From the NCBI RefSeq assembly GCF_900105675.1, contig NZ_LT629786.1, positions 4,836,001 through 4,900,000 of the forward strand: DNA of 64,000 nucleotides, given 5' to 3'. Positions 18,856-28,487 of this stretch are shown piece after piece (within the stretch, counting starts at the first letter, position 1; the number at the start of each line of letters is the position of its first letter). Position numbers and translations under genes: made by a program. The notes under the pieces were generated by a model that saw only the letters and a program-made list of their open reading frames with translations, had not been told where the DNA came from and did not search any database. The DNA comes from Pseudomonas synxantha. Its GTDB lineage: Bacteria > Pseudomonadota > Gammaproteobacteria > Pseudomonadales > Pseudomonadaceae.

Positions 18856-19703
18856 GCCTACCTATCGAACAACAAATCAAAGCACTGAAAGCCTCAATCT
18901 TCCAGATCACAAGACATCAAACCGGTGGCAAACGAGCAAAACGAGATTTGGCCTTGTCCATCTTCATCAAATTCAACCTTGGAGTGATGCTGAATCAGCT
19001 TGTGGCGCGATACCGTCATTATGGAACCACTGACCTGGAGCTAACCGAACACGTCTTCATTGACGATACCTACATCTGTCTAGACGCAAAGCTGTTCAGC
19101 TCAATCAACCTGGCAGCGTTAGCAAGGTCAGCGCAAATCTACAAAGAAGTTGTAGAAGCCCTACCTGCGTTCTCAGATGTGCTGCATTCGCTCATCGAAG
19201 ACATATGGCTTGATGACCAGAAGGGGAATGGTTTAGGTCAGTACCTCACTCCACCAGACTTGGCTAATCTGATTGGCAACCTGATAGACGTGAGCGAATC
19301 CGACCGAGATAAGCGCACCAAGCCGTATGTCATACATGATGATTGCAGTGGGGCAGGTAGCTTGACGTTACCAGCAGCACAGAGAGAAGCCAGAGTAGGA
19401 CGCCACCGCACGCAATTACTCAATTTAATGGTGAACGACATTGACCCATTGATGTGTTGCGCAGCGGCCCTACAGTTGGTATCGAGCATGGTGGTTCATG
19501 AGCATGACCTTCACCAGCTGAGAGTCATTTGCTCGAATGCGCTCACAGAGACGAACCCTAATAGTAAGTCGATGGTAGTCATCAAGACACCTGAAAATGT
19601 TCTCTTGAACGTCAAGCTCGCTCATGACCAGCACATGCAGGAAAAGCTTCAACTGTTCAAACATATGAATTCATTGACCAATAGAATTTTAAATAAAAGT
19701 TAG
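18852..19703 (+). CDS. Methylase-fold protein lacking NPPY motif (copy 2)
   Basis: 283 aa, colinear paralogue of the preceding gene: GQYLTPPDLANLIGNLI, HDDCSGAGSLTLPA (closer to a true DxCxGxG SAM motif), and VNDIDPLMCCAAALQL. It too lacks NPPY. Codon use is visibly GC-richer than copy 1, so the pair is an old duplication or was assembled from two sources. Translationally coupled to copy 1. Confidence 0.65.
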   Translation: MSLPIEQQIKALKASIFQITRHQTGGKRAKRDLALSIFIKFNLGVMLNQLVARYRHYGTTDLELTEHVFIDDTYICLDAKLFSSINLAALARSAQIYKEVVEALPAFSDVLHSLIEDIWLDDQKGNGLGQYLTPPDLANLIGNLIDVSESDRDKRTKPYVIHDDCSGAGSLTLPAAQREARVGRHRTQLLNLMVNDIDPLMCCAAALQLVSSMVVHEHDLHQLRVICSNALTETNPNSKSMVVIKTPENVLLNVKLAHDQHMQEKLQLFKHMNSLTNRILNKS

Positions 19704-19715
19704 GGTTATTTTCAC

Positions 19716-20006
19716 TCACCTACCTGCAATCTTTAATGGTTCAACGTCTTCACCTAGCAAAGCCCTCAACACGTTTGTCTTCTCCCCTTCCTGCAGGCTG
19801 TAAGCAACCGCTGTGCAGCTCACAGGCCATGCCACCAGGTTAGCAATCGACAAGGATTCCAGATCCACGGCGTTAGGCATCACAGCAACAGGCCAAGGCT
19901 GTATACCCGCGCTAGAGAGTCGATGACTGCCAGCACTGGCGGACGCCAAGCTCAAGGCAAGGAAACCGCACAGAAAGGCTTTGGTGACACAAGCAAGAAA
20001 CCTCAT
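19716..20006 (-). CDS. Small exported protein, possible conjugation component
   Basis: 96 aa with a clear signal peptide (MRFLACVTKAFLCGFLALSL...) and a short mature region. Its ATG overlaps the upstream stop as TGATG, so it is the last gene of the DotA-like operon. The operon position suggests a periplasmic part of the same transfer apparatus. Not recognised by family. Confidence 0.6.
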   Translation of the reverse strand: MRFLACVTKAFLCGFLALSLASASAGSHRLSSAGIQPWPVAVMPNAVDLESLSIANLVAWPVSCTAVAYSLQEGEKTNVLRALLGEDVEPLKIAGR

Positions 20007-20311
20007 CAATCACCAAGCCCGAGCTTTTCAAGTCTCTTCTTTCTGACCTCATTCTTGCGCGACATTTCCAGTCCCATCAGAGTTTCGTTGTGTTCAATCA
20101 CATCACGATTCGCAGCATCAACTTCTTCAATCTTTGCATTTAGCTTCTGATTTATATTCACACCCTTGAGAATTGCCCAAAACAATACCGCGCAAGCGAA
20201 TGCAGTTAACAACATCGCACCGAAACTTAAAACGGTAAAAACCTTCACCAGACCTAGCACGACGATAGCTACCAAAAACCAATAGTAGTGCTTTTTAGAT
20301 TGCTCATTCAT
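20006..20311 (-). CDS. Small protein with two membrane helices and C-terminal coiled coil
   Basis: 101 aa. Two hydrophobic helices (about residues 9-50) are followed by a charged coiled-coil tail ending RKKRLEKLGLGD. SD GGGGAGG precedes ATG 20311, overlapping the end of the DotA-like gene. It is the middle gene of a three-gene operon. Probably an inner-membrane accessory of the transfer system. Confidence 0.65.
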   Translation of the reverse strand: MNEQSKKHYYWFLVAIVVLGLVKVFTVLSFGAMLLTAFACAVLFWAILKGVNINQKLNAKIEEVDAANRDVIEHNETLMGLEMSRKNEVRKKRLEKLGLGD

Positions 20312-20313
20312 AT

Positions 20314-23300
20314 TCAAGCCTCCCCTTCAGTGGTTTGTTTATTTTTATGTTCTTCCTTACTGAATTCTTCACGAGCTTGTCTATTTCTCTCTTTCCTTTG
20401 AGCCTCGTATTGCTTTGCCTTCAAATTGTTAGCCACAAGATTTTTGAAGCCTTTCTCAAGTGCTGGGACACTAGAACTGATCGCATTTTGCATTCTATTA
20501 TTCGCAAACAATAAAGCATACATTCTGTTTGCTGAATCATCAGCAGGGGTATCCTCATTACCGATTACTTTCATTGTACTGTCGAATTGGTCCATACCAC
20601 TTTTATAGATACTGAAAATACAGAAAATGATAAAGATTACCGTAGCAAGAATTGCAAGAATATCTCCAATAAACGACCCATCACTCATACCTAGGATTCC
20701 GGCGATTAAACCTTGAGCATTCATATTGTCTGCAGTGAAAGAAATCACTTTCATAAATAAAGCGAGAACGGGCATGTACCAAGCTAAATAAACCAACTTC
20801 CAACCAGCTCTTTGTAGATGGATAGGATTACCGCTTATGGCTCCGTAGCTGAAAAGCACCGGTGCTTCGATAAATTTGAAGAAAAACGCGAAGTAGATAA
20901 ACGAAATCAATCTACCCAACAACATGAAGAATAAGGCCAAAGGAATAACGTACTTACAGAAAAAGCCTAGAGCTGCAAAAACGTAACCTAAAGGCAAATA
21001 CGCGCTCATTATAATGTCCATGGATTTGAGAGCTATCTGTACTGTCTTACCGCTAAACGAACCTAGGAATTTAGCGATATTTCCGGTGAATTGTCCTGTC
21101 TTGATTCCTGCTGATGATGAATCACTAGAACCGATCATCTCTATAATCGAATCAAGAGTGCCATCTGCAACGGCTGTAAGCGCCTTAAGTAATATGATCT
21201 TCACGCCAAAATCGAACATCTCATTGCCCAGCATGTACATTCCGCCAGCAAGGCCGATATGGTAGTTATTCGCACAGCTTTGTGGATTTGCTGCACACTC
21301 CGCTCTACCTTTCATAATCGACAGCGAGGGATCAAAACCGGCCATCAATTTGATAGAGGTGAAATCAAAACCGATTGCATCCATTATTAATTTGTTAAAG
21401 TCAAATTTACTAAACCAGCTTCCATCATCCAAAAGAGTAGAAGGTGTTACGTTGATAATTGCTGAAAGATAAAGCCCTTTATAATCAATCGGAGCAAACG
21501 GTACAAGGTTACACGAGCTTGCTTGGCCTTCGGGCCTAACATCCTGTATGCCACAAAGCACCTTTCTATTCACATAGTTATAGTTTTTAATGTCGGCGTT
21601 ATCCCAGTGAACAAAGAAAGCATTCTTCAAGGTTTGGGTACTGATGTTTTTATTGTTGCGGAATTTCGACATGGATGAAGCTGACAAAGCACTACCTAAA
21701 ATCCCTTTTGTCGAATTCGTCAGCACCTCATAGGTCAGCATGTCTATGCCTTCTTTGTTCTCTTGCAGTGCTTTCTTTACCCCGATGTAATAAAGCTCGA
21801 AAGCCCTATTAGCAGCCGTTAGGTAAGCTAACTGCACCGCTCTGAATTTGAGAACGTCAGCTTGATTTTCGCTTCCCAATATCTCAATTTTCAATGAGAT
21901 TGGGTTAAGGGTCGCGCACTGCATGTCAAAATCAGAGATTGAATCCCATCCTTGATCACGGTTTAATTTGCTACCCTTCACGTCATTAGGTAATTCATTG
22001 TATTGCTTTATCGCACGCCTTGAGGATTCATGCTCAGACCATGTATCAGTGCAGTATTCGTTTAGTTTGGCTTTTACAATCGTATTCTTAAAATAGTTAA
22101 TAATGTTTTGAAATGAAGCACCATCAGCATCAAAGTCGTGGCCCATGTACGCTGAAAGAAATCCCGATGCAAATTTCGATTTTATCACTTCAGCAACTGA
22201 TGACGTACTGACTCCAATTTCGTCAAGCTTCAAAATGCCCATCACTTCTTTTGATTTAGTATAAGCATCATCAACAATGGCTTGCTCTTCTGCGTCGAAT
22301 TTACCATCCACAACATTCATTGAGTTTGTTTGGAAATTGTCATCCATGATTTGAGCGTAATACTTACGACCTAACGTACCAGTATTTTTCAGGTAGGTAG
22401 AAGATCCACCTAACATTTCATTGCTAGTCTTTGCCCCCTTTTCAAACATAGACCTCATCGTACCGTCATTAAGACTCTCACCAGTCAATTGCTCAACGTC
22501 AGCACCATTCGATCCAATGATGAATTTACCAAAACTAGCGGGATAACCTTTAAGCACTTGGTCTTTGAATGGGTAATCGTCAGCAGACTTTTTCATTGAA
22601 TAGTCTTTGACTTCGTTAAGCCAATTAAGAATGTTTTTCCAATTTGTTGTTGCGTCTACGTTTGGTGTACCCCAGCTTTTATCCTTCGAAACCTTCAAAC
22701 CGGCGTCAGCAGAGATTTTAAGTATCTCACCTCTTGTATATCCGGCTTCCCCCAAAGCAACACGATTATTGGCAAACATTGCGTCTATCGTCCTAAGATC
22801 TTCCGTAGCTATATCGTTTATCCTCTCGATGTTAGCGGAGAAAACCATCTTCTCTTCAGCTCTGACGAAGTTGTAATCTTCTGACTTAGCAAGCTCTTCT
22901 AAATCAGTGGAAAGCGCATGCTTATTCGAAACCATGAATCCAAATATTGCAAACAACAACATTACAACGCTCACAAGGATGAGGTGACAGAAAAGCAGAA
23001 GCAGTGCAATCATTCTTACAGTATTGTTTTTGATAGCAGCCTCAAGGCTACCGGTTTTGGCCTTGTCATATAAAAACTTCCAAATAAGAAAAACAGCAAT
23101 CAAACCAGTTACGCCCAAACCTATATTGGTTAAATATGTAGTCATTGAATCGAGAAAAGGGCTAGGCTTTGAGAAGCTGGCATCAGTACGACCAGCGTTT
23201 ACAAGAATCGGCTTGATCGCTTTAACAGCAGCAGAATTAGTACCTTCTAAAGCTAGAAGTACGCTTACCCCCTGATCGGCATCACAAGCGAACATGCCTT

Positions 23301-23442
23301 GTGTTATCTGAGAAGCCAACCCCTTGGATTGAGGTGTTGCTGTCCTCATCACTTCACAAATATTTGAATATTCGAGAGCTTGGGCTTGGTTGCCAACCAA
23401 CAGAAGAAAAAGCATTGCGAACAGAATTTTGAATTGACGCAT
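20314..23442 (-). CDS. DotA/TraY-like large membrane protein of a type IVB-like conjugation system
   Basis: 1042 aa. Signal peptide (MRQFKILFAMLFLLLVGNQA), two early membrane helices (about residues 105-175), a periplasmic domain of roughly 550 residues, then a C-terminal cluster of about five helices (residues 770-960) and a charged tail. This topology and length match DotA (about 1048 aa) and IncI TraY, although pairwise identity could not be measured. An F-type TraG-like protein is the alternative. Promoter TGGTATAAT lies 23 nt before the ATG with no SD. First gene of an operon with two small membrane/exported proteins. Confidence 0.6.
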   Translation of the reverse strand: MRQFKILFAMLFLLLVGNQAQALEYSNICEVMRTATPQSKGLASQITQGMFACDADQGVSVLLALEGTNSAAVKAIKPILVNAGRTDASFSKPSPFLDSMTTYLTNIGLGVTGLIAVFLIWKFLYDKAKTGSLEAAIKNNTVRMIALLLLFCHLILVSVVMLLFAIFGFMVSNKHALSTDLEELAKSEDYNFVRAEEKMVFSANIERINDIATEDLRTIDAMFANNRVALGEAGYTRGEILKISADAGLKVSKDKSWGTPNVDATTNWKNILNWLNEVKDYSMKKSADDYPFKDQVLKGYPASFGKFIIGSNGADVEQLTGESLNDGTMRSMFEKGAKTSNEMLGGSSTYLKNTGTLGRKYYAQIMDDNFQTNSMNVVDGKFDAEEQAIVDDAYTKSKEVMGILKLDEIGVSTSSVAEVIKSKFASGFLSAYMGHDFDADGASFQNIINYFKNTIVKAKLNEYCTDTWSEHESSRRAIKQYNELPNDVKGSKLNRDQGWDSISDFDMQCATLNPISLKIEILGSENQADVLKFRAVQLAYLTAANRAFELYYIGVKKALQENKEGIDMLTYEVLTNSTKGILGSALSASSMSKFRNNKNISTQTLKNAFFVHWDNADIKNYNYVNRKVLCGIQDVRPEGQASSCNLVPFAPIDYKGLYLSAIINVTPSTLLDDGSWFSKFDFNKLIMDAIGFDFTSIKLMAGFDPSLSIMKGRAECAANPQSCANNYHIGLAGGMYMLGNEMFDFGVKIILLKALTAVADGTLDSIIEMIGSSDSSSAGIKTGQFTGNIAKFLGSFSGKTVQIALKSMDIIMSAYLPLGYVFAALGFFCKYVIPLALFFMLLGRLISFIYFAFFFKFIEAPVLFSYGAISGNPIHLQRAGWKLVYLAWYMPVLALFMKVISFTADNMNAQGLIAGILGMSDGSFIGDILAILATVIFIIFCIFSIYKSGMDQFDSTMKVIGNEDTPADDSANRMYALLFANNRMQNAISSSVPALEKGFKNLVANNLKAKQYEAQRKERNRQAREEFSKEEHKNKQTTEGEA

Positions 23443-23465
23443 TAAGTTTAAGATTTGTTTTCTTA

Positions 23466-23474
23466 ATTATACCA
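23466..23474 (-). promoter_or_regulatory. Extended -10 promoter for DotA-like operon
   Basis: TGGTATAAT on the minus strand, preceded by ACAAA, 23 nt before the ATG. The leader has AAAACAAATC and no SD. Confidence 0.75.
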
Positions 23475-23612
23475 TTTGTAAACATACGGAAACGAATCTA
23501 GTGCGCACTTAAGAGGAAGAGTGCTAGCAAAGTTGCTTATACCTGCAGCTAAAGCTACTATAGCCAATGCTAGAAAAAAATCGGCAATATTGTGCTGCAG
23601 CAGGGGGTCGAA

Positions 23613-25448
23613 GTGAACATAGAAAGAATTCAAATAGAAGGCGGTTTTTTAAATGGGGTTGATTTGACCTTATCGGCTGGGTTGAATGTTCTAATCGGCG
23701 CTCGTGGCACAGGCAAAACGTCAATCATTGAATTGATCCGTTACGCTTTAGACGTCAGAAATATGACAAGCGAGTCTAAGAGCCGCTCTTTAGATCATGC
23801 TCGCGCAGTACTGGATGGCGGCGAAATCTGTGTAACACTTAATGATCTTATAGAAAATATAAGCGTAAGCAGAAGCGCGGATGAAGATAAATTTAGAGCC
23901 TCTTCAACTTTCACCTCACCTATCATATTGTCTCAGACTGAGATTGAGACTGTTGGTTTGAGTGAATCTGGTAGGCTCTCATTAATCGACGGCTTCCTTT
24001 CCAACAGAACCTCGATCAGAGGTGCGCTAGCAGAAACCGCGAATAACATACGATCTTTTTACAAAGAACTAGAAGCGCTAGAAAAGGAAATAATTAGCCT
24101 AGGCGAAGGTATTGAAGAGTTTCAAATACTTCAAGATAAAATCAGTCAACTAGAACTGGAACAAAAAAAATTCCTAGGCGAGTCAGATGAAATTTCAATC
24201 AAACAGCTAAAGTTCGGAGTGGTTTCGTCGAAACTCTCAGAGTTGAGCGTAAAAGATGAGGTTTTGCAAAGATTTAGCACCACCGTTGAAAATTGGTTCC
24301 AAAAATTGGAGAGCCAAGTATTCGAAGATTTCGGACCTGAAGAATGGGATGGCTCACCGGAAGATGATCCATTGTCTGAGCTGCGCATTAAATACTCACA
24401 GACAATAATGCAATTAGATGATGCTTTAGGTTCATTCATGCAAATGAAAGAGGCAGCTAAAAACAAACTAGATGAAGTGCATAAGTCTAAAATCGAATTA
24501 GAAAAAGAGTCGCGTGCAATAAGAGGTGAGCTTGACCATAACACAGCAGGTGCTGGAGCTTTGGCTCGACAAATTACATTGCTGAGAGCCAATGCTGCGC
24601 AAATTCAATCTCGACAAAAGCTTATAAACGAAAGAAAGGCTAGGTTAGCAGCCTTAAGAACTCGTCGTGATTCAAAGCTAGAAGAATTGTTAGAGTTGCG
24701 AGCAAACCGATCTACTGAACGTAAAAAAATCGTGGAAGACTTAAACGAAGCTCTGACACCTTGGGTTAAAGTAGAACTTGAAGGTTCCGCGCAATTCACT
24801 GAGTACACTCGGGCAATTGCGAACGCACTGCGCGGCAGTGGTATGAAATATAATGAACTCGCTTTAAATATTTCAGAAAAAGTAAGCCCCCAAGAGCTTA
24901 TGGATTTTGTTGAATATTATGATTTTGAAACACTATCCCAGATTACCAGTATCCCGAAAGAACGCTGTGCCAGGCTATTAGGTGTTCTCGCGGAAACGGG
25001 CATATCAGATATTGTTACAAGCGAAGTAGAAGATAACATAAAACTAACACTACTTGATGGATTAGACTACAAGGACGTGGCTGCATTATCTGCAGGACAA
25101 AGATGCACTGTAATATTGTCAATCGTACTACAACACCGTGAACGCATGCTGATCATTGATCAACCTGAAGATCATCTAGATAACTCGTTCATTGCGAATA
25201 CAGTAATCAAAGCGCTAGTCAATAGAAAAGGTTATGGACAAGTAATTCTTTCAACGCACAACGCAAACATTCCAGTACTTGGACAAGCTGATTTGATAAT
25301 AGAAATGACATCAGATGGGCGTAATGGATATGTTCAAATGTGTAAGCCTCTCGACGATCTGGAGGCTGTAGAAGCGATTACAAATGTCATGGAAGGAGGC
25401 GCGCAGGCATTTGCTACCCGTGCGCGCTTCTACGCAGGGCACAGTTAA
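23613..25448 (+). CDS. SMC/ABC-like ATPase with TrlF-type core
   Basis: 611 aa from GTG 23613, chosen because AGGGGG precedes it. Walker A GARGTGKTS (near residue 32), central coiled coil (about 145-390), ABC signature LSAGQRC, Walker B MLIIDQPEDHLD, and H-loop STHNANI. The C-terminal NVMEGGAQAF matches EIMEGGKQAL at the end of the TrlF-like protein at 34799, so both share one ATPase family, but this one has no PHP domain. It leads a three-gene operon with a histidine kinase 3 bp downstream. Likely a sensor or switch of a defence-like module; inference. Confidence 0.8.
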   Translation: MNIERIQIEGGFLNGVDLTLSAGLNVLIGARGTGKTSIIELIRYALDVRNMTSESKSRSLDHARAVLDGGEICVTLNDLIENISVSRSADEDKFRASSTFTSPIILSQTEIETVGLSESGRLSLIDGFLSNRTSIRGALAETANNIRSFYKELEALEKEIISLGEGIEEFQILQDKISQLELEQKKFLGESDEISIKQLKFGVVSSKLSELSVKDEVLQRFSTTVENWFQKLESQVFEDFGPEEWDGSPEDDPLSELRIKYSQTIMQLDDALGSFMQMKEAAKNKLDEVHKSKIELEKESRAIRGELDHNTAGAGALARQITLLRANAAQIQSRQKLINERKARLAALRTRRDSKLEELLELRANRSTERKKIVEDLNEALTPWVKVELEGSAQFTEYTRAIANALRGSGMKYNELALNISEKVSPQELMDFVEYYDFETLSQITSIPKERCARLLGVLAETGISDIVTSEVEDNIKLTLLDGLDYKDVAALSAGQRCTVILSIVLQHRERMLIIDQPEDHLDNSFIANTVIKALVNRKGYGQVILSTHNANIPVLGQADLIIEMTSDGRNGYVQMCKPLDDLEAVEAITNVMEGGAQAFATRARFYAGHS

Positions 25449-25450
25449 AA

Positions 25451-26368
25451 ATGAATGCTGAAGAAGCCAAAATAGTTTTGATTGCAGGTACTGTTAAAGA
25501 ACGCCTACAAGCAGCTCGGTACTTTTCCCAAAACCCTACTGAGGTTAGCACTGATTTATTGCGGGATGCGCTCGCGCAAGAAGGAGTTAGCTGGATTAAA
25601 AAAGCCCTACTGCTTGCACTTGAGCGGGCTGATGTTTCAGTCATACGACCCGCTAATGTTGATGATTCGGCTGAAGGCGAAGTAAATATTAAGCTCATTC
25701 GGTCCATAATGGCGCGAGCTACTGAAGAAGTCACAGGTACTATCCTTCATGAGTTTAGTACGATTATCGGCGAAATCAACATGAAGGCGCAGTCTGAGTT
25801 TGAGCATTTCTCAGAGTCTCAGACGTTTAGATTGATGTCGCGCTTAAAAGAAATTCTCAGAGCAGTTAGAGAGTTAAAACAGGCATCTGCTTCGCCAAAT
25901 TACAGCGCATTTGATTTGGGTGAGCTGATTGATCAGATCGTAGAAGAGAATCCGAAAATCTTCGAAGAGATAAAACTGCTTGACGGAGGGCTGCGACCGT
26001 TTTTGGTTACTGCAGATCGAGGCTCTATGTATCTGGCAATCATCAACGGATTGAGAAATGCTAATGAAGCAGTTCTTAGCTATAGCAGAAAGAACCCGCC
26101 CGAAGTGTTGCTAACATGGGGTCGTGCGGGAGATGAGGTTTTTTTCGCCATTATTGATTCAGGTTCAGGCTTTAAAGGTAACCCTATTGACGCGATGAAG
26201 ATTGGAGTTTCGAATAAAGATAGAAATCTCCATACGGGATATGGTCTCGCCACTGCGTCCAGTGCAATGAAAGCTATGGAGGGTGAATTATCACTTTCCA
26301 ACAGCCTTGAGGGTGGCGCAAAGTTTGAACTTAGATGGTACAAAGATAATGAAACTACTACTAGTTGA
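25451..26368 (+). CDS. Soluble sensor histidine kinase
   Basis: 305 aa, no membrane segment. An N-terminal helical-repeat-like region (residues 1-70) precedes a DHp-like helix with TILHEF, where His100 is the probable phosphoacceptor. A GHKL ATPase domain follows: N-box NGLRNANEAV, IIDSGSGF, and GYGLATASSA. The start lies 3 bp after the ATPase stop and the end overlaps the response-regulator gene by 20 nt. A cytoplasmic kinase coupled to an ATPase suggests sensing of an internal signal such as DNA or infection. Confidence 0.82.
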   Translation: MNAEEAKIVLIAGTVKERLQAARYFSQNPTEVSTDLLRDALAQEGVSWIKKALLLALERADVSVIRPANVDDSAEGEVNIKLIRSIMARATEEVTGTILHEFSTIIGEINMKAQSEFEHFSESQTFRLMSRLKEILRAVRELKQASASPNYSAFDLGELIDQIVEENPKIFEEIKLLDGGLRPFLVTADRGSMYLAIINGLRNANEAVLSYSRKNPPEVLLTWGRAGDEVFFAIIDSGSGFKGNPIDAMKIGVSNKDRNLHTGYGLATASSAMKAMEGELSLSNSLEGGAKFELRWYKDNETTTS

Positions 26369-27770
26369 AGATAATAAATCGTATGCCGAAACGCTTATAG
26401 AGCAGATTTCGAGAATAGAAGAGAATATTGACATTTTTCTAGCCGAAAGCCGTGATAGTGCGCTCTCATTTCTGAATGAGGTCTTTTTTGACCTAGTAAT
26501 TCTTGATCTCGAAATTCCTACTACCGATGGTTCTTTCGATTTAGAAGTTGAGCATGGGCATCAAGTTTTTTATACCGCAGGTAGTTTAACGCCAGGCACA
26601 CCGGTCTATATCTTAACCGGGTCCAACCCAGATGCATTTCTTAGAGGGCTCGCTAGGAAAGGTCAAAGTATAGACTTATGGGGTGACGGTACATTGGTGC
26701 CAACTGTAGCCTATTATTTAAAAGAGGACGGCAATCAACTAATCGCAGAAATTAGGGATATTGCATCGCGCATAGCTCTCACTGACGCTATTCGCATAAA
26801 TACCGGTGCCAACGCAATCGATCTTACGCAAGAGCAAAAAAGGGCCATTAAGGTATTTACAAGAGCAAACGGTGGCAGCTTTTGTAAGTTAAAGAAATTA
26901 GGCGGTTTATCAGATGCAATAGTACTGAAGATCAGTGTGATGGATCAGGCAGGCCGTGTTAGATGTGAATGTGTCGGTAAATTAGGTCTTGCAAGGCATG
27001 TCAAGAAGGAGATCGCTGCATATGAAGCAGAGGTAAAACATCTGCGACTGGGAACCTTTGCGCCGGTAATGAGTTATAATGATCAGGGACTTCGTGGCTT
27101 TTCTGCTATTTTTTATGTCTTGGCAGATGAACATACCGATACTTTTTTTCAGTTAGCCTTAACCAACCCTGCAGCAGCCCTTGATGTACTTGGCCGGATA
27201 CGCACTGCTTTAGCACGCTGGTCAGACACGAGAAATGTCAAACCGGTGAAAATAAAAGACATTCGCAGGCGGATCTTGAGTGATGAAAACTTTCAAAATA
27301 TCATTACTACTCACTCTCTTGAAATACTTTTAGATTTAGAAGAGAGGACTGTTGAAATCTCAGAAGCTTGCATTCATGGTGATTTACATGGAGGAAACAT
27401 ACTAGTCAATGGTGATAACACTCCGGTGCTTATCGACTTTGGCGACGTGGGTACTGGCTATACTTGCCTTGACCCAATAACCCTTGAGCTTAGTTTAATA
27501 TTCCATCCTGATGCCAGAGCGAACGGATTAGCTACCCTGCTTGAATCATCAGGTGAAAGTTGGCTTGACCTAAATATCTACGCAAAGGATTCACCACTTT
27601 ATCAAGTGGTTAAGTATTGCAGGGAATGGGCCTATGACGTCGCCCCTCATGATGAATCAGTTTTGAGCATGGCGTATTTATTTGTCTTGAAGCAGTTCAA
27701 ATATGACACTGTTCCACCCGAAGTGCTTAATAAGATCCTAAAAGGGATAATTAATAGACTCAATGATTAG
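26349..27770 (+). CDS. Response regulator fused to a phosphotransferase (APH/protein-kinase-like) domain
   Basis: 473 aa from ATG 26349 inside the kinase gene. Residues 1-130 are a receiver domain (LLLVEDN, phosphoacceptor Asp53 in VILDLEIP, ILTGS). Residues about 170-460 are a kinase-like fold with catalytic loop HGDLHGGN (343-350) and metal motif IDFG (362-365), as in aminoglycoside/choline kinases and Fic-like toxins such as HipA-type kinases. The output is thus probably phosphorylation of a small molecule or protein, not transcription. Last gene of the operon. Confidence 0.82.
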   Translation: MKLLLVEDNKSYAETLIEQISRIEENIDIFLAESRDSALSFLNEVFFDLVILDLEIPTTDGSFDLEVEHGHQVFYTAGSLTPGTPVYILTGSNPDAFLRGLARKGQSIDLWGDGTLVPTVAYYLKEDGNQLIAEIRDIASRIALTDAIRINTGANAIDLTQEQKRAIKVFTRANGGSFCKLKKLGGLSDAIVLKISVMDQAGRVRCECVGKLGLARHVKKEIAAYEAEVKHLRLGTFAPVMSYNDQGLRGFSAIFYVLADEHTDTFFQLALTNPAAALDVLGRIRTALARWSDTRNVKPVKIKDIRRRILSDENFQNIITTHSLEILLDLEERTVEISEACIHGDLHGGNILVNGDNTPVLIDFGDVGTGYTCLDPITLELSLIFHPDARANGLATLLESSGESWLDLNIYAKDSPLYQVVKYCREWAYDVAPHDESVLSMAYLFVLKQFKYDTVPPEVLNKILKGIINRLND

Positions 27771-27817
27771 CGGTGACGCTTACTCATTTAAGTCTATTCC
27801 TCCCCCCAAATATAATC

Positions 27818-27839
27818 CGGCGCCAGGTATACGGCGCCG
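27818..27839. terminator. GC-rich hairpin after the ATPase/kinase operon
   Basis: Stem CGGCGCC/GGCGCCG with an 8-nt loop, between convergent genes. No strong U-run follows, so its terminator function is tentative. Confidence 0.5.
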
Positions 27840-27863
27840 CAGTTTATATTTACAAAATGCTAA

Positions 27864-28409
27864 TTATTTTAAGATATTCACTTCATTATAGGCGTCAGCC
27901 TGTATCACATTAAGCTGTGCAGACCAAAAGCACACAGCGGCACCCAGGACGATGAGACTTACCACTACAGGTACGTGGAGGGCGAAGGCTATGGCGAGCA
28001 TCACAGAGGGCACCAGGAAGCACACAACGCCGTCTTTGATGATTGCTTTGTGCTGTGCCACGTACTGGCCGGGTGCAAGGATATTGCTTGATAGGATCTT
28101 GCCTGAAAGCGCGAGAGCAGGAGTAAACCCGCCTTCATAGCCATCATCCTTTTTGGCGCATTTGGCTCTTAGCATTGCTAGGGAGGAAACGCCTAGTAAG
28201 CTCATTAAAAACACCAAGGAGAATAGATAGAAGGCGAAGCTTGTACTGAAGGATTCTTTGAGGAAGAAAGCAATTATCGTTTTGATCACGAAGCCACCCA
28301 TAACGGCAATGGGTAGGATTCGGACAAGGTTCATGCCTACACCCTCAAGGAGATTCCTTTTTACGTGCAGTAGACTTTTGATTTCGGAATCTGTTGGTTG
28401 ATTTTTCAT
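27864..28409 (-). CDS. Hypothetical multi-pass membrane protein
   Basis: 181 aa from ATG 28409 with about four membrane helices. The start was set by the promoter TGGTATAAT 26 nt upstream; the longer frame would begin inside the promoter. The leader contains AAACAAAC and no SD. Belongs to the backbone regulon. Not recognised; a conjugation-related inner-membrane role is possible. Confidence 0.65.
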   Translation of the reverse strand: MKNQPTDSEIKSLLHVKRNLLEGVGMNLVRILPIAVMGGFVIKTIIAFFLKESFSTSFAFYLFSLVFLMSLLGVSSLAMLRAKCAKKDDGYEGGFTPALALSGKILSSNILAPGQYVAQHKAIIKDGVVCFLVPSVMLAIAFALHVPVVVSLIVLGAAVCFWSAQLNVIQADAYNEVNILK

Positions 28410-28435
28410 TTGTAGTAAAGTTTGTTTATGTTCCA

Positions 28436-28444
28436 ATTATACCA
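28436..28444 (-). promoter_or_regulatory. Extended -10 promoter
   Basis: TGGTATAAT followed by a leader with ATAAACAAAC, 26 nt before the ATG at 28409; no SD. Confidence 0.75.
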
Positions 28445-28487
28445 TACTAAAAACCACAACCAGCGCATTTGGGGAAACTCAAAAAAA

